From NCBI GenBank assembly GCA_036925085.1, contig JAUPFP010000016.1:496001-560000 (forward strand): DNA of 64,000 nt, read 5' to 3'. The notes under the pieces were generated by a model. The model was not told the DNA's origin. It saw nothing but the letters and a program-made list of their open reading frames with translations, and ran no database searches. Both the position numbers and the translations under genes were made by a program. Below, piece after piece: positions 35,045 to 46,929 of this stretch (its first letter is position 1; every line of letters starts with the position of its first letter). This DNA comes from Brachycybe producta. Taxonomy: Eukaryota > Arthropoda > Diplopoda > Playtdesmida > Andrognathidae.

Positions 35045-35538
35045 CTGAATGTGAGGATGGTGAGCGGCCTGTAAGATTTGTGGCTCGTGTTGTCACTCAT
35101 CGGTTTCCCCCAGAAATCATTACGAAACACGTCGACGATGAAAGTTTCACCGCCGAGCACGTCTCTATTGGTTGTCACGGCCATGATGTCATCGTGAACG
35201 AAATCGCCACTCAGGGAATTCAGATAACAAATGATGGACACAAGCGCGGGAAACGCGTACATTAATAAAAACCAATTGGTCGTCATCGGCGGCGATCCTC
35301 CTCCTCCGCCGCCTTCTCCACGTAAAAACACTGAACGCGACGACGAATAATTATCAGAAGAATAAGGAGAATAACGTTTCCTTCGTTTATTATTATTACT
35401 CTCGCCACTCCCACCCATCATCATCATCGTCGTCGTCGATAAAGACGATGACGGTACTTGCCGTCTGTTATTCGGCTGTGGTGATGGCATCTGAGGCAAC
35501 ATCCTCAGGTAAAAACTACGCGGAGATGACGGCGACAT
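35045..35538 (-). CDS. TMTC1: TMTC1-like O-mannosyltransferase, first coding exon
   Basis: TMTC proteins are ER multi-pass enzymes that transfer O-linked mannose to cadherins and related proteins, followed by TPR repeats. This exon encodes 164 residues from ATG 35538. About 85 low-complexity Ser/Asn/Gly-rich residues come first, then a membrane helix (WFLLMYAFPALVSIICYLNS). Next comes luminal GDFVHDDI with the acidic pair of the active site, then NDFWGKPMSDNTSHKSYRPL and TILTF. Conserved DFWGK and NTSHKSYRPL place it in the family, nearest TMTC1 by memory. The exon ends at donor CAG|GTAAAT in phase 2. The remaining exons would lie below 35045. I found none, so the first intron is long or the gene leaves the window. 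The upstream 100 bases are GC-richer, as expected at a promoter. The paralogue (TMTC1 or another) is not certain. Confidence 0.88.
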
Positions 35539-35727
35539 CCTCAATCACAAACCGAATGACTACTTCTCGTTTATTCGGATGCTTGATCGCGTAGCCAGTC
35601 AATTCGTTTTATAGCAGTTTGAATATTACTAGCGCCACGTAGCGGCAACTTAGGAGAGTGGCTTTATTATACAGGGTGTCCACATTTGAACAAGTTACTT
35701 CAAACACTATTAATTATGATTTAATTA

Positions 35728-35925
35728 ATTATGAACAGTCGATTTTCGAACTCTGCTCGTTATATTTTTCAAAAATAACATTAGTACAAACTAGAAAGTG
35801 TTTAAGAAACTAGAAGGGTAGCTCAATCATTATTTTCGTATTCATATTTGTGTCTACAGATGCCTGTAGCTACTCCTCTAGTTTCTAGAAAATATTCAAG
35901 TTTTTAATCATTTATACTGATATTT
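35728..35925. repeat. Foldback element, copy E (short)
   Basis: TTTTCGAACTCTGCTCGTTA, AAGAAACTAGAAGGGTAGCT and CAATCATTATTTTCG, followed by CTACTCCTCTAGTTTCTAGA. The centre is much reduced. It lies within 400 bases upstream of the TMTC start codon. Confidence 0.7.
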
Positions 35926-38131
35926 TTAAAATAACATTTTGATGGCTGTTTAAAAATAACACAATCAGTTTAAAGTCCAAAATAAAAATGCACATTGGAA
36001 ATTTTCCCCATAACTTCATTTAATTCTTTTTTTTTAAAATACATTTTTGACAGGAAGTTGTATCTATTACTAGCGTAATACATTTGTGATTTTAATGTAT
36101 ATGCAATTTTTATTTGCATAGATTCGTTCATTTACTCTTCTAGTTTCTAAAACACTTTAAATTGAAGACACTAGAAGCCAAGGAGTATAGGTAACAAAAA
36201 TAATGATCAAATTACGATAAGTTCCATATACATGTATATACCACCAATATGATAGTTATACGTTTTGATTCTTTAATTTAAAAGTGCTCAGCTTTTTCAT
36301 TTATTTCTCTAGTCAATCAAATCTCTTGTCAATCAAAATGTGATAAAGCCCACTTATAAACATTACACTTATACCTCTTAGCGCGTCGGGTCTTCTCAAT
36401 TATAGCAAAATTAATAGAAACTTGAAAGTGTTTTAGTAACTAGAATGGTAAGACCATTCATTCACTCAAGAAATTTTCATATTGATATTTTTTTAAATAA
36501 TCTTTTTGCGTCGGTTTAAAAATGGCCAAACTTTGAGAAGAAAAAAAAAAATACTACTAAAGAGACCATAACCCCTAAGAATTTGTTGTTGAAATATTAT
36601 CAAAACTTACCCACCTATTACCAAAATAGTTTTTTAAAGTAAAATAAGTCATTAAAATCATAAAAAAACTAAAACTGAAGTGACTTTTTAGAAGTCACCA
36701 AACAACATTATTTTAAATTTTTTTAACAAAAATCTCTACTCAGCTGCCAATGTTGTCACCTCACATTTCCACAATTCCTTAATCAAAGACATGTATTTTT
36801 TATTAATAGTCAACTCAATACAACATTCCAATCAGCTAGAGAGCGACATGTCAGGGCCCAGGTGAGATTATTCAAAAATCAAAGCCAATAGTAGGCCTAC
36901 TTTGAAAGTGATGCAGCGACTGTTCTAGTTTCTAACACACGTTCAATTTGTCGTTAGCGTTGCCACTAAATCGCTTTAAAATCAGTTTTTCATAAATCAT
37001 CTTCAACTTTCTCTAACATTTTCCATATTCTAAACAAATTCCTTAAAACATGATGATGCAATACAAAACTTTCTACGTAGAGTTTTCTTTCTATGTTGAA
37101 TTTCGTTTAAAACAAAGCAGGTTCTAAATTATGTAAATATTTGTCTGAACTGCGTGGGCGAATTAATTTACGATCTTCAGAACATCCTTCCTCTTTCTCT
37201 TTCGAAATATAGTAAAAAAAAATCAATGTGAAACAAAAACCAATAAGATGATGATGATAGAAAAATTATATATATTTTTTTTTCATTAAATTAAAATATT
37301 TCAATCATAGCAACCCCTCAATCCCTTTGATCGATGTTTGGTTAATATAATAAATTAAAAATGACCGTGAAGTGTGTAAAATGCATAAATAATGTTTGCG
37401 GAAACCGAGAAATGTTGACAAATCACGTCAGATTTCTAATAGAACAAACAGAGAGAGAGAGGTTTCAGAAGAAGAAGAAAAAAAGATTACATAGAATATA
37501 AACAATCATACAATGGATTTAAACTTTTGCGTGCAATTTTCCACATGTTAATAGCCATTTTATTATGCAAATTAAACCATAGTCTCATAGATCAATTCTT
37601 TATCTCACATCACAAACGCCTTACACAATAGAAACAATATTGCAAACCTATGGTAAAATTCAAGAAGAAAATTTAACTCTAAAACTTCAACTTGAACCCC
37701 ACTGAAAAGGGTTGTCACTTAGAAAACTCCAATTTTATTGAGTACCTGAGTAACTGGGTTTTTCTATGCTGGTTGGTACTCTGATTAGAGGGTCTAAATT
37801 GCAGTTGCCCTTCTTGAAGTTGGGCCCTACTGTCATAAGAATTACTGCTATCAAATGCTAAGCCATGTTTAACACTCAGAAATGACCACACTGCACGTGA
37901 TGACACGCCCTCCTCCCCTACCCTCCCTTTCAGTGATATTTAAAAAAAACCATATTATACAGGGTGAGGCTGTGATAGGTAAAAATAACAATTTACATCA
38001 ACAAAAATAAATCCATAGATTACTACTAACATCACAATATACAACATGTACACTTCTGAGTGGCATGTGTGTTATTGCATAGGATTTCATTTTGGAATCA
38101 AATGATAATTAACCATATTAATACTGTACAG
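35926..38131. other. Intergenic DNA with foldback fragments
   Basis: Foldback-arm fragments lie near 36135-36170, 36410-36520 and 36915-36965. A block at 36555-36910 (AAAGAGACCATAA...TTCCACAATTCCTTAATCAA) is a partial relative of the 1.2-kb element at 42814-44041. No exon was recognised. Confidence 0.5.
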
Positions 38132-38483
38132 CAAGCATGTCAAACTCGCGGCCCACAACGAATATCTTTGCGGCCCGGCCCCTGTCGGATCCAGGATTAC
38201 TTCACATTCAACTTGGGTCAGTTTTGAAAGTAATCACTGCAAACAACATTTCCCCCCCCCCACCCAAGTAGGAAAGATTGTAGCAGAGAAGAAGAGATGC
38301 CAAGTGTCACAGGAAGAAAACATTAATTTTACCGTTTTCCTTGTTCTTTTTTATAAGTCAGTACTTTTCGAAATAAACCTACGTTTCTATAAAAAAAAAT
38401 TGATTTTTTTGTTTTTTTGCGGCCCACATAAACTTAGACCTTGTTTGTTTGGCCCGTGTTAGCCTTTGAGTTTGACATGCTTG
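38132..38483. mobile_element. hAT-type element, CAAGCATGTC family, copy 1, TSD CTGTACAG
   Basis: The perfect ends CAAGCATGTCAAACTC and GAGTTTGACATGCTTG are flanked by exact 8-bp repeats CTGTACAG (38124-38131 and 38484-38491). CGGCCC words sit inside both ends. 352 bp, no transposase. Confidence 0.92.
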
Positions 38484-38488
38484 CTGTA

Positions 38489-38802
38489 CAGTGTTTTTCA
38501 AACTGTGGACCATTGGTGGTCCGTGGCCATGTGCCATTTGGTCCATAGATGGGAATACACAGAAAAAATATTTGAACCCTCCAACAGTCAAAATGGAAAT
38601 TAACAAAAAACCAGATTTCTAGTTTACTAAGTCAACAATAACTCTCTGAAATAATTGCCACTGTGCCTCTAAATATGAGAAATTGTGCCCCGTCACTTGC
38701 GCCAGCGTCTGTGCAGGAAAAGCCTTTTTAAGGCTGGTGGTCTGCATCAGCATTAACAAATTCTCTAGTGGTCCGCTATTGGGGAAAGTATGAGAAACAC
38801 TG
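38489..38802. mobile_element. hAT-type element, CAGTGTTTTTCAAAC ends
   Basis: The left end CAGTGTTTTTCAAACTGTGG overlaps the right target duplication of the preceding element. The right end inverted is CAGTGTTTCTCATACTTTCC. GGTGGTCC...GTGGTCCGC is mirrored inside. The preceding element inserted exactly across this element's first bases. Confidence 0.78.
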
Positions 38803-40759
38803 TCCTAATAGAAACATCCCTCTCGTTTTTGTAACTCAAGAAAAAGCGCAGATACTGCTGCCATCTATTAGAATCAATACAAAGTTTCAATCTTGATTTT
38901 TTTTTTCTTTCTTCTAATTCTTGCAATGTAGAATATATGCATTTTTTTTGCTGTTTAAATTTAAAAAATTCTAATTCAAATTAACTTATCAAATAATTCT
39001 TGATATTTTTGTCAAAATATTTTCACTAATGGCTCATCAAAGTTAATTTTAAAAAATACTTTTCATCCAAAAAACTTTTTTCTTCCATTCCACCTTTCTG
39101 ACCGCCCTGGGTAATTCAATAACGAATTCTAACCTCTTGATACCTCGAAGCCATTATTTTTGTAAATGCAGAGAAAAAAAAAACTAACATTATTGTCTTT
39201 ATATTATTCGATCGAATAACAAAACTTCACAAACGAAAAAAAAAATATATTAAACTATTGTAAAAGTGTTATTGGAAATCCATAATTTAAGCAATGAAAA
39301 AATATAAAAACACAAGAAGCAGACAATATTAAGTACGGGTCTGCATTAATGCAATATAAATGATGACTGAGGGAAAAAAAAGGTGCAAAAAAAATCTGTT
39401 TGTTCACTTCTTTGAAATGGAGGGAGGAGAAAATGGGCTTTTACATTAAGGTTAACCTTTGTAAATACAGGCGATGGAAAAACGCATTAAATATTTAAAT
39501 GTTCTTCTTCGTTTTTAGCTGAAATAAAAGTTACAAAAAAAAAGTGCAAGAAATTGACATCCATAATGCATAAAAATGATCAATTTTTAACACACAAATG
39601 AACTTTGCTTACTTTTTCTTTATATATACAATGTATGTATGAATTTTGAATTAAGTACAGTTAACTAGAATCATAAAATGACGTTTGGTCAACTTTTGAC
39701 TAAGTTTCGTTAAAATATACATTAGTGGGAGATGTCTATATATATGAAGTGTCAGAATAAAGAATAATTTTTAAACTTCTAAACCCCAGTATGCCAGTGG
39801 TCATCAAACGTTTTTGATCGCGTACGCCTATCTGACTAAAAACAAACGTAGCACGCACTCCCAGATTAACTGACAACCGCCATTTTGCTGTTCAGCACAC
39901 TCTCTGAGACAGACGAGATTTTAACATGGAAAATCCACTACAGCAGTAAGTTCTTTTGCTGTTTTTTTTTCACAAATTACTTGCAGAATTAGCAATAAGA
40001 TTGAATAAATATCAATTGAATACAGATCTCGCGCGCTTTAGTGGACCATCTTGTGCACCACTGCTTGATGCAATGGGAATTTAAGTTGGATTCATTGTCA
40101 AGCTGTAAGAGCTGAGCAAAGCCTTGCCCCTTTTTTGAATGTTTGCCAGTTGCCATAGAACGGGGCATTGTTAGATGGTATGGTTTACAAGAAATATATT
40201 CATAAGTAGAAATTGACCATTCGAAACCAATTAAATTAATGAGAGCTAGAACATCAGATGTATATTTGTGGTCTGTCTTTCCAAAATGTATTTCGACTAT
40301 AAAATTCTCTTCCAGTACATAAATGTAGTTCTGTTTTAGGACGAATTCCATTTGATGATGATGGTGTCTAAACTTTGTCTAAATGACAATTATTTATGAC
40401 TGAAAATTATTCCCCTCCCGCCATGCCACATGGCTCTCGAGCTGATTGAAGGTGTACTCAGTTGGATTGAATTATAATGTCATTTTTACGTGGAAAAAGT
40501 TAAATATTTTACTGTTCAACTGTTGTTAACTTTAATACAACTACTTTAGAGACATTATACAACGATAAATATCCACCACTCTGGAATAGTATTTTTGCTA
40601 GAGTTTTTACTTATTTTCCTACCTCTAAAAATAAAACATTTTATTTATTAAAAAAAAAGACTAAAAGTTTTCTATTTTTAAGAAAGTTTGTCAACGTGAA
40701 TTTCTTAAATTGACATTTTCAAACTGAAATAATATATGTATACATATGTACATTGTACA
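38803..40759. other. AT-rich intergenic DNA
   Basis: It holds a dispersed segment (39990-40480) related to 24930-25490 and 56040-56160; for example TTTGTGGTCTGTCTTTCC recurs inverted near 56128. A 120-residue minus-strand frame (40351-39989) overlaps it and has no recognised homology. Confidence 0.4.
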
Positions 40760-40884
40760 TCCATTTGGTGTAATTGTCCATTACACGAAACGTAGGTCCA
40801 TTTCGCGTTTTGCATCAGGCCAATTTATGTTCATTTCGCGAAATGGACCTACGTTTCGTGTAATGGACAATTACACCAAATGGA
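40760..40884. repeat. Perfect 48-bp inverted repeat with 29-base loop
   Basis: The arms 40760-40807 and 40837-40884 are exact reverse complements (outer ends TCCATTTGGTGTAATTGTCC and partner). CATTACACGAAACGTAGGTC and CATTTCGCG lie within. The lack of mismatches implies a recent origin or gene-conversion upkeep. Confidence 0.95.
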
Positions 40885-41215
40885 AGCGTCATATATACTA
40901 AAAATAAAGTAAAATGTTTACAAAAGCGCTTATAGAAATCACATTGTTAACCGAATCATCGTTAATGGTGGTAAGAATAACTATAGTGACACTTCTGCAC
41001 AAAGCTATCACCAACATAGAAATTAAAAAACACCTGAAGATTTTGGACAAATATTATTATAATGAGGTCAGAGGTAACGTAAAACGAATTACTTTCATAA
41101 AATATATGTTTAAAAATAAACTATTTACAATTTACCTCTTCTAGTTTATAAAATTATTACGTACGTTTAATTTCTTCTAGTGTTTTCAAGTGTTCTAGAA
41201 ATCAATACTTTACAT

Positions 41216-41531
41216 CAAGCATGTCAAACTCAAAATGATAACAAGACGGGCCAAATTAACACTGTCTAAGTTTATGTGGGCCGCAAAAAAAACTTCAATT
41301 TTTTTTTAGAAACGTAGGTTTATTTCGAAAAGTACAAGGACACCGGTAAAATTAATGTTTTCTTCCTGTGACACTTGGCATCTCTTCTCTGCTACAATCT
41401 TTCCTACTTCGGGGGAAACCTTGTTCGCAGTGACTTTCAAAACTGACCCAAGTTGAATGTCAGTAATCCTAGATCTGACAGGGACTGGGCCGCAAAGATA
41501 TTCGTTATGGGCCGCGAGTTAGACATGCTTG
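41216..41531. mobile_element. hAT-type element, CAAGCATGTC family, copy 2, TSD CTTTACAT
   Basis: The ends CAAGCATGTCAAACTC and GACATGCTTG are flanked by CTTTACAT on both sides (41208-41215 and 41532-41539). The body aligns to copy 1 in reverse orientation (GTTTTCTTCCTGTGACACTT, TTGGCATCTCTTCTCTGC). Confidence 0.92.
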
Positions 41532-42813
41532 CTTTACATGTATATGACAAGATGTTAGCAGTGATTGCCTGCCATTAAGGGGCCGTCCAACGTTATTTCT
41601 TTATTTGTTCACAATTTGTGTTTCTATTTATCAGAATTGTTAAGACGATATTTGGTAATAATCTACACGATTTGTTATTAGCCTTAAGTCATAAATCTGA
41701 GAAACGCATTTTTTTTGATTGACCAATAGATGACATATAGAAAAAAAAATATTGCTTTCTTAACAAAACAATCGAAAGAAACACAATGAGAAAAGATGTT
41801 TATATAGATGAAGATTGTTCAGTGATGCAAAAAGAAAAACTGACATTTATCATATATTTCATGTTCATGTTTAGAGATCGTTGTTCTATGTGAAAAGTTC
41901 TAACTTAATCAAAGCAATGAAAATGCCTTTGATATTTGAAATGCCTTTGATATTATCACCATTAGACACCCCCCACCCTAACACCCCCTACACTCCCCCA
42001 TACCACGCTCAATAGAAATAAGTAATAAAAATGAAATGAGCCAATCAACTGAAACAGTAGTAGTCTATTTATTAATGCTACAATAGCTACTCTCTATTAG
42101 TTTTTTTTTGTTGTTATCTCAATTGTTATATATACTACACTATAATAACCTCATAAATACAAGAAGATCCAAGAAAATGTTGTCCATATACATAAATTTG
42201 AAGATTAACCCACCCTTTCCCCCACACTGTAATCTAATAAAGCTAAACTTAAAACTTGTAAATATTACAAAAATGCTAAGTCTAGAGTTAACTTGCTTTT
42301 ACCTCCACTTTATAAAACATTGTTTAATTTTTTTAAAAAAACATCAAGACTTAAGTTTTTTTTTTCTTCTTAGTGAGTCTATGGGGAAAATTTCCAAACT
42401 TCAGCTTTGTTTAAACTTTGCTTTTTTTAAGCTGTGTAAATAAAGCTTGTTTGAAATCATAGTAGTAAGTAACGGCCTAAAGGTATTTTTCCTTATGAAA
42501 CCTTTCAAAACAAACATTTTTTTAGCAGTCTAAAAAATTACGATTATCATTTTCGGTGTTATTTTAAACTTTGTTAAATTAGACAAAAAAAACCTGTTGA
42601 AAATATAAAGTAAAAGTTAACTTTTAGGTCTTTGCTTTGATTTACAGTAGATCTTCGATTATCAGAAGTAATGTCGGCCATGAATAGTTCCGATAATCAA
42701 AAGTTCATTTAATCGAACTCGTAATAAAAAAAAACGTGGAGAAAAGAAAAGATCCATTCCAAAATTAGAAAAACTCACGGCCACAACCTTTGGAAGTCAC
42801 AGCTGTAAGCCAA

Positions 42814-44041
42814 TTAAAGAGACCAAATTACCTCCAGAATTTTTTTTTCAAAATAATGTCATATATTGTCAAAACGATTTTTAAATTTTAAAATAAGTCA
42901 ATAAAACCATCAAAAAACTGAAGAGCCTACAGTGAAAAAAGCTTACAAATATCTTCGTATGTAGGCGCTTCTGTAGCTGTGACGTCAACATGTGGCAAAA
43001 AAATCAATTTTGATACACTTTTGTCCCCCATTTTCTCTCTTATCGATGGATAAAAGTGGGTATATTTTAATAACGACTCTTTTTTGGGTAAATATGCACT
43101 ACTGAAAAAAGGAAGAGCAACTTTTGATCTACAATGGTGAGTAATTTGAATCGTATACAATTAGTGGTCAAATTTTAGGGTATCATGAAACTTATGGTTA
43201 GTGGGAAATTTAGATCCTATAAAATGTATAAACGGAGGAGCGTTTGTCGCCAATGGGATTTAACATGAGCTAAAAAAATACGAGATTTTAAAATGAAATT
43301 AAAAATAGAAAAACTAATTATAAATTTGTACCAATGTATCACTAGATGAGCAATATTGTTATGTACATATTGCAATTTGAATTTTGAAAATAACAATTTT
43401 CGTTGCAGAAAACAAAACATTTGCCTGAACCATGTATTTTTAAAATAGGAATTTCTCTTTCTCATTGGTTTCAATGGCTTAGCTGTGGGGCGCCACTAAA
43501 CGGCGAAAAGTGGAACTATAATTGTCATCTGCTAATATTCAAAATGGCGTCACACATATAGGCTCTTAAAAATTAAGTGACTTTCCTGAGTCACCAAACG
43601 ACGCCGTTTTAAATTTCCAAAAACGAAATTCTCCCCTCCCCCCATTTTTGTGGCAAAGGTTGTCACTTCACATTTCCAGAATTCCTTAATGAAATATATA
43701 AGTATTCCCTATTCATATTCAACTGAATACAACCTTCCATGTGGGGAATAATTCAAATATTAAATCCATAGTACTTTGAAATGAAAGTAATGTGAGGTAA
43801 TTGCAACAGATCAGAATTCAAGTAGAGGAGTAGACTTTGGGGGGTTTTGTTGCCAACGCCCGTTGTTTGGTGGCGCATCTATCTGATAAAGTCCATTTAC
43901 ATCAAGTCAACTGATTTTTAATTTTTTAAATTATATTAATCACATATTTTAAATTTTAAAAATCGTTTTGGTTATCATTGACAATATAATCGTCTTGACA
44001 ATATTTTGACAAGAAATTTCTGGAGGTAAAGGTCTCTTTAA
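42814..44041. mobile_element. TIR element of 1.23 kb with TTAAAGAGACC ends
   Basis: The left TTAAAGAGACCAAATTACCT with CCAGAATTT is mirrored by the right TTAAAGAGACCTTTACCTCC with AGAAATTT. The pairing continues imperfectly for about 100 bases (TCAAAACGATTTTTAAA). A minus-strand frame at 43160-42927 (77 residues, with MGDKSVSKLIFLPHVDVTAT) is the only notable coding potential; I do not recognise it. Partial copy at 36555-36910. Confidence 0.7.
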
Positions 44042-44188
44042 GTAGTTTCATGGTATTTATTATCTTAAAAATATACCTTTTCATTCAAATTTCGAAATCA
44101 TACTATACAAAACAATTGACTAAAGTCCAAATTCAAGAAAAGAATTTCAACCTGAGCTGGGTTTCAACAACCCTAATAAAAGGATTCT

Positions 44189-44834
44189 AAGGCCTTGTTT
44201 CCATTGGGGTGAAAATTTGAACGTGTTGAAAATTTCAATTTTTTAAAAATAACAAGTGTTTACTATGGACAAGTGTGCTAATGCACATGTCTATTAGAAC
44301 GCCCTCAATTCCAAAAAGTACAAATATTCGATAAAAAAAAGGTTAAAAAAAGTTTAAGTTGTTTCAGCTTTAGTTGAAACTTTTTTTTTTGGTGAACATT
44401 TGTACTTTTTGCGTTTTGGAGTCGCCATATTTCTTTTCGCTTCGTTTTTGGTGAGTTTTTTTTCATCGATTTTTCTTCAATTTCTCATCATTTCAGGTAA
44501 ATTAATGTATTTTAATTAGTTGTAGGATATATTTAACTATGGTTTTACAAAAAAATAACGCCGTTTTGATGTAAATATTGATCAAAAACGGCAATTTATG
44601 GTTTAGTTAAAGCGATACAACGAATGTGGTTTAATCAGTTCAATTGGCCTAAAATAATGAACCAACCCATGGTAGTGAATAAGCGGGGCCCACGTTATTA
44701 GTCACCATATCGAATTTATTTTCTCATGCTAATAGAAATGCATTAATACATTTTCTCCATAGGAAACTGTTATTTTTCAACAGTTGAAATTTTCACCGAG
44801 TACAAATTTTCGCCACAGTGGAAACAAGGCATAA
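44189..44834. mobile_element. TIR element, GCCTTGTTTCCA family, long copy (~645 bp)
   Basis: The ends AAGGCCTTGTTTCCATTGGG and, inverted, TTATGCCTTGTTTCCACTGT pair, with GGTGAAAATTTGAAC in both arms. The interior is much longer than in the copies at 10571 and 49103. It holds its own mirrored AAAAAGTTT/AAACTTTTT segments. No transposase frame. Confidence 0.82.
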
Positions 44835-44965
44835 GGAACACTTCATAAAAATGTTTTTTTTTATTGTGTTTAGAGGGAGAAAGAAAAAAGTTCCTTTCTT
44901 GAAGAAAATCGCCTCAAAAATCTTAACATGTAATAAAATTGTCAGCATTTCAACACACCAGTGTT

Positions 44966-45757
44966 GGAAAATATCATGATTTTTTGGAAAATATCATGAT
45001 TTTTTAGAAAATATCATGATTTTTTAGAAAATATCATGATTTTTTAGAAAATATCATGATTTTTTAGAAAATATCATGATTTTTTAGAAAATATCATGAT
45101 TTTTTAGAAAATATCATGATTTTTTAGAAAATATCATGATTTTTTAGAAAATATCATGATTTTTTAGAAAATATCATGATTTTTTAGAAAATATCATGAT
45201 TTTTTAGAAAATATCATGATTTTTTAGAAAATATCATGATTTTTTAGAAAATATCATGATTTTTTTAGAAAATATCATGATTTTTTAGAAAATATCATGA
45301 TTTTTTAGAAAATATCATGATTTTTTAGAAAATATCATGATTTTTTAGAAAATATCATGATTTTTTAGAAAATATCATGATTTTTTAGAAAATATCATGA
45401 TTTTTTAGAAAATATCATGATTTTTTAGAAAATATCATGATTTTTTAGAAAATATCATGATTTTTTAGAAAATATCATGATTTTTTAGAAAATATCATGA
45501 TTTTTTAGAAAATATCATGATTTTTTAGAAAATATCATGATTTTTTAGAAAATATCATGATTTTTTAGAAAATATCATGCTTTTTTAGAAAATATCATGA
45601 TTTTTTAGAAAATATCATGATTTTTTAGAAAATATCATGATTTTTTGGAAAATATCATGATTTTTTGGAAAATATCATGATTTTTTGGAAAATATCATGA
45701 TTTTTTGGAAAATATCATGATTTTTTGGAAAATATCATGATTTTTTGGGAAATATCA
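44966..45757. repeat. Satellite: ~39 tandem copies of a 20-bp unit
   Basis: The unit GAAAATATCATGATTTTTTA is repeated with almost no variation. It contains the palindrome ATCATGAT. The outermost units have GG in place of AG (first one or two, last six or so). One unit has an extra T (near 45261) and one has ATGC (near 45580). A homogeneous core with variant edges fits unequal exchange. Confidence 0.97.
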
Positions 45758-46776
45758 AAATATTGGATTTTTTTATATTTTTTTATATATCAAAAAATAT
45801 TTTTCACATTTCACCACAGTTATTCACCACTGCTGTCTTACTCAAATTCACTTTTCAATCTACTTTTATGTCTACCTGTTATGAATATTTCGAATCATGT
45901 CAGAACCAGAAAATCAAATTTAAAATTTTGCACACATTAAGAATTTAAGACAGTAAAATAACATTGATATATTATATATTATATTGACATTTTAGAAAGA
46001 TTTAACAGAAATTTGTTGAAATATATGCCAATGACCGTATTCATTATAATTCAGTCAATATGGCCATCACTCTAAAAGCCAATGTGATTTTTAAATTTGC
46101 ATATATACTGCCCTTAGTTTACTATGTCTAGCTAGTTCTAGAATACTGTAACAAAATGACAAACTGAACCCATCGAAGCCAGCATAGGCCCTTGGACGGC
46201 TTTTCGGTTTGGAACCTTATTGAGTGATTTGAAAGTAGCAACCAATTTTGCAGCTAACCGATATATGAGGCTAATAAAACATGACCTGCGACAGTGAATA
46301 GCATAGATAAGAGGTCATGATGAGTGGTCGGCCTGTGAAACAAATTGGCAAAATCCTATGTAGTGTCATTTACACCGTGTAAAATAAAACTAAAATTTGG
46401 ATATATATCATGATATCTATTACTGATATATCATGATATATACACTGATATATATCGCTTGATATATATCTAACAACCCTGCAACACACACGCTATGTAT
46501 ACGGATACACACACTCATACAGTATAACTTAGAATACTGTATAAGCTTTAGTGACAAAGCATGTTGTTTAAAATAGAATATCTAAGAAACAATAAAAGGT
46601 AAACATTTGAAAGTTGAGGTAATTATTAACAACATATCAAATTGAATTTCATTTAAAAAGTTATTAGATTTAAAGCAAAACAAAATTAATAAAAAATTAT
46701 TAACCTTTTTTAATTATTTAAAAATTTGTTTCATTTCTTTAATAACATCATTTTGATATGTTCCTAACAGTCAATT
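45758..46776. other. AT-rich DNA flanking the satellite
   Basis: A GATATATC/TATCATGATAT-rich stretch lies at 46397-46472 and can form several overlapping hairpins. No exon was recognised. Confidence 0.5.
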
Positions 46777-46929
46777 CAGTGTCTCAGAGGTAAACAGCGT
46801 TAAGTCACCAAACCAAAATTTCTCTTCATCATTTCCTCTGAGGACTTAACACGGTATGCCACCATCTTGCGGCAGATAGAACTTGACAAGATGAAAAATG
46901 TGACAACACTGTTTACTTCTGAGACACTG
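46777..46929. mobile_element. Short hAT-like element, CAGTGTCTCAGAGGTAAACA ends
   Basis: The left CAGTGTCTCAGAGGTAAACA and the inverted right CAGTGTCTCAGAAGTAAACA enclose about 110 bases. The flanks AGTCAATT and AATTCAAG do not form a clear duplication. Confidence 0.75.

Noticed and set aside
35673-35690. ACAGGGTGTCC word near the TMTC start, also ACAGGGTG near 37965
   Set aside because: These resemble a mariner terminus, but no inverted partner was found nearby.
39989-40351. 120-residue minus-strand frame
   Set aside because: It overlaps a dispersed repeat also found near 25 kb and 56 kb, where the frame is not kept.
44966-45757. Possible CRISPR-like array
   Set aside because: The 20-bp units are directly adjacent with no unique spacers, in a eukaryotic genome; it is a satellite.
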